Shown here in pieces: positions 8,226 through 11,964 of a DNA stretch of 11,964 nucleotides (its first letter is position 1; the number at the start of each line of letters is the position of its first letter). This DNA is from Bacteroidales bacterium. GTDB taxonomy: Bacteria > Bacteroidota > Bacteroidia > Bacteroidales > UBA4181. The translations under genes and the position numbers were made by a program. The stretch is from the NCBI GenBank assembly GCA_031264715.1, contig JAISDP010000159.1:1-11964 (forward strand), in the 5' to 3' direction. The notes below the pieces were generated by a model that worked only from the letters and a program-made list of their open reading frames with translations, did no database searches and was not told the origin of the DNA.

Positions 8226-8290
8226 CTGCTGTTTGCCACTCGTCATCTGTCACTCGCCACGTATTATAACTTTTGCTTGTCGCTTATCAC
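8226..8290 (-). repeat. Degenerate tandem heptamer repeat upstream of cheB
   Basis: On the minus strand two blocks read in steps of seven. Block one (8290-8270): GTGATAA, GCGACAA, GCAAAAG. Block two (8260-8226): GTGGCGA, GTGACAG, ATGACGA, GTGGCAA, ACAGCAG. The approximate consensus is RYGRYRA. The blocks are separated by 9 nt (8269-8261) containing part of TTATAATAC. The array lies wholly in the gap between the Cache sensor and cheB and accounts for the spurious N-terminal extension of cheB. Periodicity is visible; whether it is a dispersed genomic repeat family or a slippage-prone spacer cannot be told here. Confidence 0.6.
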
Positions 8291-8294
8291 GTAC

Positions 8295-8306
8295 TTATAC
8301 GTATAA
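8295..8306. promoter_or_regulatory. Perfect 12-bp palindrome upstream of cheB
   Basis: TTATACGTATAA is a perfect palindrome of 12 bp just upstream (in transcription sense) of the heptamer repeat, about 110 nt before the cheB ATG and 34 nt after the Cache-sensor stop. It could be an operator for a dimeric regulator. A single palindrome of this length in AT-rich DNA can also arise by chance. Confidence 0.25.
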
Positions 8307-8339
8307 ACATCTGTTTAGGTTACTATTTTTTCAACAAAA

Positions 8340-10310
8340 CTACGCTTCTTCAATAAACCTTCCCAGCATCAGTACTTTATGTACTTTTTCCGATGCATCC
8401 TTGATCGGGCTGTACATGTACCAGACACGCTTGTCGACACCGTTTGATTTGCGGATACCTTCGCCTGTGAACGTTTCGCCGGCGAGCACTTTGGCCCAGT
8501 TTGCCTCGAAAGCCGGAACATCCGCAGGATTCATCTTGGCCGTGAGTTTGATCCCTACCATTTGGTCGCGTGTGGCCTCATGGAAATCAAGCGCGGCGTC
8601 GTTGATGTCGAGCAGCGTCATATCGGTTCCATAAGTGATCCGGATAAATATATGATCCACAGCGTTCATCACCGATTGCACTTCGTATTTCTCGTTCTTC
8701 AGCTTTTCCTGTATTTCTTCCATCCGCGACATGGCCTCGGAGAGTTCTTTGTGCGCACGTTCCGACTCCAGGTTCTTGCGGTACATTTCCTCCTGGGTGG
8801 CCTGCATTTCCTCTATGTTCTGGCGCATTTCCTCTTCCTGCTCGCTCAGCCGCTGCGCTTGTATTTGCGATTGCTCCAGTAACTTTGCGGTGTGCTGGTT
8901 TCCTTTTACGGTCGAGATGGTTGAAGCGGTGACAGCGCCTATCTTTTCGAGGAAGTCGATCTTGTAGGGTTTTATTTCCTTGAACGAAGCTATTTCGACA
9001 ATACCATGTACTACATCGTTGATTTTAAGCGGCACGATAACGATGACACGCGGGTTGGCCTGTCCGATACCGGATGTGATGCTGATATACTTGTCGGGAA
9101 CATCATTCATATAGATGGTTTCGCCTTCCTGATAGCAGATTCCTACAAGTCCGTCGCCCGCTTCGACTTGTTTTTTCAAGTATCGGCGGCGTTCGTAAGC
9201 ATAGCTTGCCATAAGTTCAAGGTAGGTGTGCGACGGGTCTTCGTCATTCACTACAAAGAACCCACCCTGGTTGGCGTCTAAGTATTTCACCAGCCCGCTC
9301 ACCATCTGGTAGGCAAGCGTGTCCATATCGTGACTGTTGTTGCGCAGGACTTCGGAAAATTCGGCCAGCCCGTGATTCACCCAGTTGCGGCGCTCTTCTC
9401 CCTTTTTAAATTCTTCCTCCTTTTGGGCGCTCCCGGTAAGGTTGTTGCGCATTGCAATCATTTCCGCGCCCAGTTCATCCTGTTCGCTCAGCAAATGATA
9501 TTCCACCGAATAGTCGCGTTTACCGATATGTTCGGCAAAGGCGAGCATGTCGCGCAAACCGGTTGTCAAAGCATTGAGCGCCTGCGACATTTTTCCGATC
9601 TCATCATTGTTCTTCACCGGAAGTTGCTCCGCTTTGCTGATATGCCCCAGCGATAACTGCGATAAAACCCTGTTGGCGCCATTGATGGGACGGATGATGG
9701 TATTGACCACCATGATCACGATGATCAGCAATATGGCAATGCCCGGGAAAAACAGGAGTGACGACGACCGGATGATGTTGTAAACGTCTGCCATAAGGCT
9801 ACTTTCGGGAACAACAATGCAGAGCGCCCAAGGATTCATGCTCTCCGCAACATGCAGCGGATAAAAGGTGTCATAAAATTTTTTTCCATTAACCTGTCGG
9901 ACAACCACTTTCTCTTTGCCCGCCTTGATGTCGACGGATATGTCTGTGTTTCCGTCGAGGGTAAGCGTCGAATCCACCTTTGCCGTGTCCGGATGGAAGA
10001 CGATCACACCCTTGTCATTGATCACCTGTGTATAACTGTCCGTATAGGGCGTCATCTCCGCAATTTTTCTTTCTATTGGCCTCAATGCATTGGGCAGCGT
10101 GTCGGCCATGGCCTTTTCGAGCATCCGCTCGATGGCGCCTGCATAGCTTTGCGAGGTCACCCGCAGCCGTTCAATATGGTACTTTTCCATTTCGGCCTGA
10201 TACCATACATGTGTGAAAATAACGATGGTAAACAGTACAATCAGCGACACAGACAGTACGCTCAGGATAAGTTTGGTACGAAGGTTTAAATTGCGGAATA
10301 ATTTGGACAT
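8340..10310 (-). CDS. Transmembrane sensor: Cache-like, HAMP, GAF, coiled coil, PAS
   Basis: A 656-residue receptor-like protein. Membrane helix 1 (about 13-34) and helix 2 (about 184-206) bracket a periplasmic region of about 150 residues with a Cache-like segment (VINDKGVIVFHPD, 96-108, as in chemoreceptor ligand domains). Then a HAMP domain beginning IIRPING (about 205-257), a second HAMP-like repeat (about 258-300), a GAF domain (about 325-470), a coiled coil (about 475-545) with EEMQAT at 500-505, and a C-terminal PAS domain (about 546-656). The topology is that of a methyl-accepting chemotaxis receptor, but the conserved MCP signalling hairpin tip is missing, and there is no kinase, cyclase or phosphatase domain. 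It is closely related to the protein encoded just upstream, 28 nt away. I prefer the ATG at 10310 over the in-frame TTG two codons earlier. Signalling probably goes through a partner protein (inference). Ligand unknown. Confidence 0.9.
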   Translation of the reverse strand: MSKLFRNLNLRTKLILSVLSVSLIVLFTIVIFTHVWYQAEMEKYHIERLRVTSQSYAGAIERMLEKAMADTLPNALRPIERKIAEMTPYTDSYTQVINDKGVIVFHPDTAKVDSTLTLDGNTDISVDIKAGKEKVVVRQVNGKKFYDTFYPLHVAESMNPWALCIVVPESSLMADVYNIIRSSSLLFFPGIAILLIIVIMVVNTIIRPINGANRVLSQLSLGHISKAEQLPVKNNDEIGKMSQALNALTTGLRDMLAFAEHIGKRDYSVEYHLLSEQDELGAEMIAMRNNLTGSAQKEEEFKKGEERRNWVNHGLAEFSEVLRNNSHDMDTLAYQMVSGLVKYLDANQGGFFVVNDEDPSHTYLELMASYAYERRRYLKKQVEAGDGLVGICYQEGETIYMNDVPDKYISITSGIGQANPRVIVIVPLKINDVVHGIVEIASFKEIKPYKIDFLEKIGAVTASTISTVKGNQHTAKLLEQSQIQAQRLSEQEEEMRQNIEEMQATQEEMYRKNLESERAHKELSEAMSRMEEIQEKLKNEKYEVQSVMNAVDHIFIRITYGTDMTLLDINDAALDFHEATRDQMVGIKLTAKMNPADVPAFEANWAKVLAGETFTGEGIRKSNGVDKRVWYMYSPIKDASEKVHKVLMLGRFIEEA

Positions 10311-10338
10311 TGACAATGGATGATTGATATTCGATTAC

Positions 10339-11889
10339 TTATGAAGAGGCAATACACATGAGTAATATCTGGGTTACTGCTCCGCTGCTTTGCAGGGGCA
10401 ATGCGCAAAAACAGACTTTCTGCCCGTGTTGGAAACCAATCGTTCCCGAAACCGTTTCGCCATTCAGTACCTGACCATTCAGCATTTCTTCAAAATCGTC
10501 TTTACCGTCTACTACAAAATCTATGATTTTTCGGCCTGTCAGTTCCGATTTGGAATATGGCAACTGCGACAAGAGCGAGTCGCTTACATCTTTAACATTC
10601 AGATCAGTAGATAAAACAAACGAAGGAACTGCCTGTTCGAACCGTCGAAGTCTTGCAACCAGGTCTATATTTTCGGCATTCAACTTTTTGTGCAGGGTTT
10701 CGTTTTCGGCCTGTTTTCTTGCCATTTCTTCCTGCGTGGCCTGCATTTCCTCCATGTTTTGGCGGAGTTCCTCTTCCTGTCCGGCCATTTCCTCGCTTTG
10801 TACCTTCGAAATCTCCAGGAGTTTAGTGGTGCGGAGATTCACTTTTACCGAACCGATGGTGGATGCAATACTTTCGGCTACCTTTTCCACGAAATCCCGC
10901 ACATGAGGCTCAAATTCCTTGAAGGCGGCTATTTCCACGATCCCGTATATTTCCTCGTTCACTTTCAGCGGGGCGATCAGCAGGGCGCGCGGTGTATCGT
11001 CGCCCAGGCCGGAGGTAATATGAATATAATCTTTCGGAAGGTGCGTCATGTAGATGCTCTGGCGTTCGAGATAACAGGTGCCTACAAGTCCTTCGCCCAA
11101 TTCTATCGTTTTTTGCAGATATTTGCGGCGTTCGTAAGCATAGCATGCTTTCAATTCGAGTACAGGATGCTCCGTGTTGTCGTCATTCAGGATGAAGATA
11201 CCGGCCTGGTTAGCCCCGATGTATTTCACCAGGTTACTGATGATCGAATGGCACAATTCCTCGATATTATCGTTGTTGTCGCGCAACAGTTCGGCAAACT
11301 TGGCCACGCCTATGGTTACCCAGTTACGGCGCTCGTCTTCCCGCTGCCGTTCATCTTTTTCCACTTCCGCCTTTTGCAGGTTGGCCTGCATGTCAAGCAT
11401 TGCTTTACCCAAAGTGTCCTTTTCACTCAGGAGCGTGTATTCCACATTCAACTCGCCCTTACCTACATGATTGGCAAACACTACAATATTTTTGAGCGAG
11501 TCGGCAAGCTTGGATATCCTGCGTATCACGCGCGCAAGTTCGTGACCTCCTTTCAGGAATTTTTCGTTAAAAACAAGATCCACATCGCCGCTCGACAGCG
11601 AATCGATCTTATCAAACATTTCATTCAGCGATTTTTGCATCATCCGGGTAATAATGCCATATCCGACAAAAAGGAGCAGAACGGCCCACGGAGCCGCCCA
11701 TGTCAAATGTATCAATCCCCTGGCGCCTATGATAAATCCCATGAGCACCGCGTTTAATATGGGAAAAGTCAATACGGCGGAGATATTAAAAACAATGCTT
11801 TTTTTAAAAATCAACCGGGCAATCAAAATGGCAAGTACACCTGCTAATGTTATGAGCAGAGAGCCTGTTATAAGAATTGAATCTGACAT
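10339..11889 (-). CDS. Membrane sensor: three TM helices, HAMP-like, GAF, coiled coil, PAS-like
   Basis: A 516-residue membrane protein. Three hydrophobic helices (about 6-27, 32-56, 62-81) form a compact N-terminal membrane region with almost no periplasmic part. Two helical HAMP-like segments follow (about 85-180); the second reads VGKGELNVEYTLLSEKDTLG and matches the same place in the Cache sensor. Then a GAF domain (about 205-350), a coiled coil (about 355-415) with EEMQAT at 380-385, and a small PAS-like domain to the C-terminus (about 418-514). No enzymatic output domain is present. It is a paralogue of the next gene, with the Cache region replaced by extra helices: from the HAMP-like segment through the coiled coil both align with few gaps. 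The ATG at 11889 is the first in frame. It appears to be the first gene of the cluster inside this window. Confidence 0.88.
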   Translation of the reverse strand: MSDSILITGSLLITLAGVLAILIARLIFKKSIVFNISAVLTFPILNAVLMGFIIGARGLIHLTWAAPWAVLLLFVGYGIITRMMQKSLNEMFDKIDSLSSGDVDLVFNEKFLKGGHELARVIRRISKLADSLKNIVVFANHVGKGELNVEYTLLSEKDTLGKAMLDMQANLQKAEVEKDERQREDERRNWVTIGVAKFAELLRDNNDNIEELCHSIISNLVKYIGANQAGIFILNDDNTEHPVLELKACYAYERRKYLQKTIELGEGLVGTCYLERQSIYMTHLPKDYIHITSGLGDDTPRALLIAPLKVNEEIYGIVEIAAFKEFEPHVRDFVEKVAESIASTIGSVKVNLRTTKLLEISKVQSEEMAGQEEELRQNMEEMQATQEEMARKQAENETLHKKLNAENIDLVARLRRFEQAVPSFVLSTDLNVKDVSDSLLSQLPYSKSELTGRKIIDFVVDGKDDFEEMLNGQVLNGETVSGTIGFQHGQKVCFCALPLQSSGAVTQILLMCIASS

Positions 11890-11914
11890 AATCGTTGATA
11901 TAACATTTTTTGTT

Positions 11915-11945
11915 TGGTACTATTATTATACGGAAAATGAGCAAA
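11915..11945 (-). promoter_or_regulatory. Weak candidate Bacteroidota-type promoter for the first sensor gene
   Basis: On the minus strand TTTG (11945-11942) is followed after 19 nt by TAGTACCA (11922-11915), 25 nt before the ATG. The spacing fits the Bacteroidota -33 TTTG / -7 TAnnTTTG arrangement, and TA is present in the -7 box, but its TTTG half is not matched. A TATAAT also occurs in the same region. The gene upstream is outside the window, so read-through cannot be excluded. Confidence 0.2.
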
Positions 11946-11964
11946 AAGGTTTGCTGGATTTATT

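Noticed and set aside
8186..8239. Eighteen-residue N-terminal extension of CheB from a GTG start
   Set aside because: The stretch starts inside the heptamer repeat and has no family similarity, whereas the ATG at 8185 starts exactly at the first strand of the fold.
10690..11757. Long plus-strand open frame of 355 codons
   Set aside because: It is antisense to the first GAF sensor, whose domain content is clear; its His/Phe-rich composition is typical of a shadow frame.
8340..11889. Calling the two upstream sensors methyl-accepting chemotaxis proteins
   Set aside because: Topology and a methylation-like motif fit, but the conserved MCP signalling hairpin tip is missing and a PAS domain follows the coiled coil.

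Overview
All recognisable genes in this window lie on the minus strand, so transcription runs from the right edge (about 11.9 kb) to the left edge (base 6). Several things point to the Bacteroidota, probably Bacteroidales: the IEEKN-type coiled coil joined to a SpoIIE/PP2C phosphatase, the SiaB (DUF6272) and SiaC (DUF1987) families, a soluble PAS-rich hybrid histidine kinase, mostly AT-rich leaders without Shine-Dalgarno sites, and moderate GC content. The species cannot be named from sequence alone. I see no transposase, phage gene, tRNA, rRNA or CRISPR array.

Layout in transcription order: (1) 11889-10339, a membrane GAF/PAS sensor with three predicted helices. (2) 10310-8340, a sensor with an extracytoplasmic Cache-like domain, HAMP, GAF and PAS. 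(3) 8185-7619, a stand-alone CheB-type methylesterase domain. (4) 7607-6816, a small two-helix membrane GAF protein. (5) 6819-4222, a membrane GAF-PAS-PAS-PP2C phosphatase resembling SiaA in its role, overlapping gene 4 by ATGA. (6) 4158-3595, a SiaB-family GHKL kinase. (7) 3573-3196, a SiaC-family protein with the phospho-acceptor threonine at residue 68. (8) 2972-6, a soluble PAS3-GAF-like hybrid histidine kinase with a C-terminal receiver. Spacings are short (overlap to 63 nt) except at two places: 154 nt before cheB, holding a degenerate heptamer repeat, and 223 nt before the hybrid kinase, holding a stem-loop that pairs fully only as minus-strand RNA.

Working model (inference): three or four related GAF membrane sensors feed a SiaA/SiaB/SiaC phospho-switch. 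In Pseudomonas aeruginosa this switch (phosphatase SiaA, kinase SiaB, target SiaC) controls the diguanylate cyclase SiaD. No GGDEF protein is present here; the gene beside siaC is a hybrid histidine kinase. The coiled coils of three sensors carry an E-E-x-x-A-T motif like the classical chemoreceptor methylation consensus, and a CheB domain is encoded among them, while no CheR, CheA, CheW or MCP signalling domain is seen. The cluster therefore looks like a composite signalling locus mixing chemotaxis-type adaptation, PP2C partner switching and phosphorelay.
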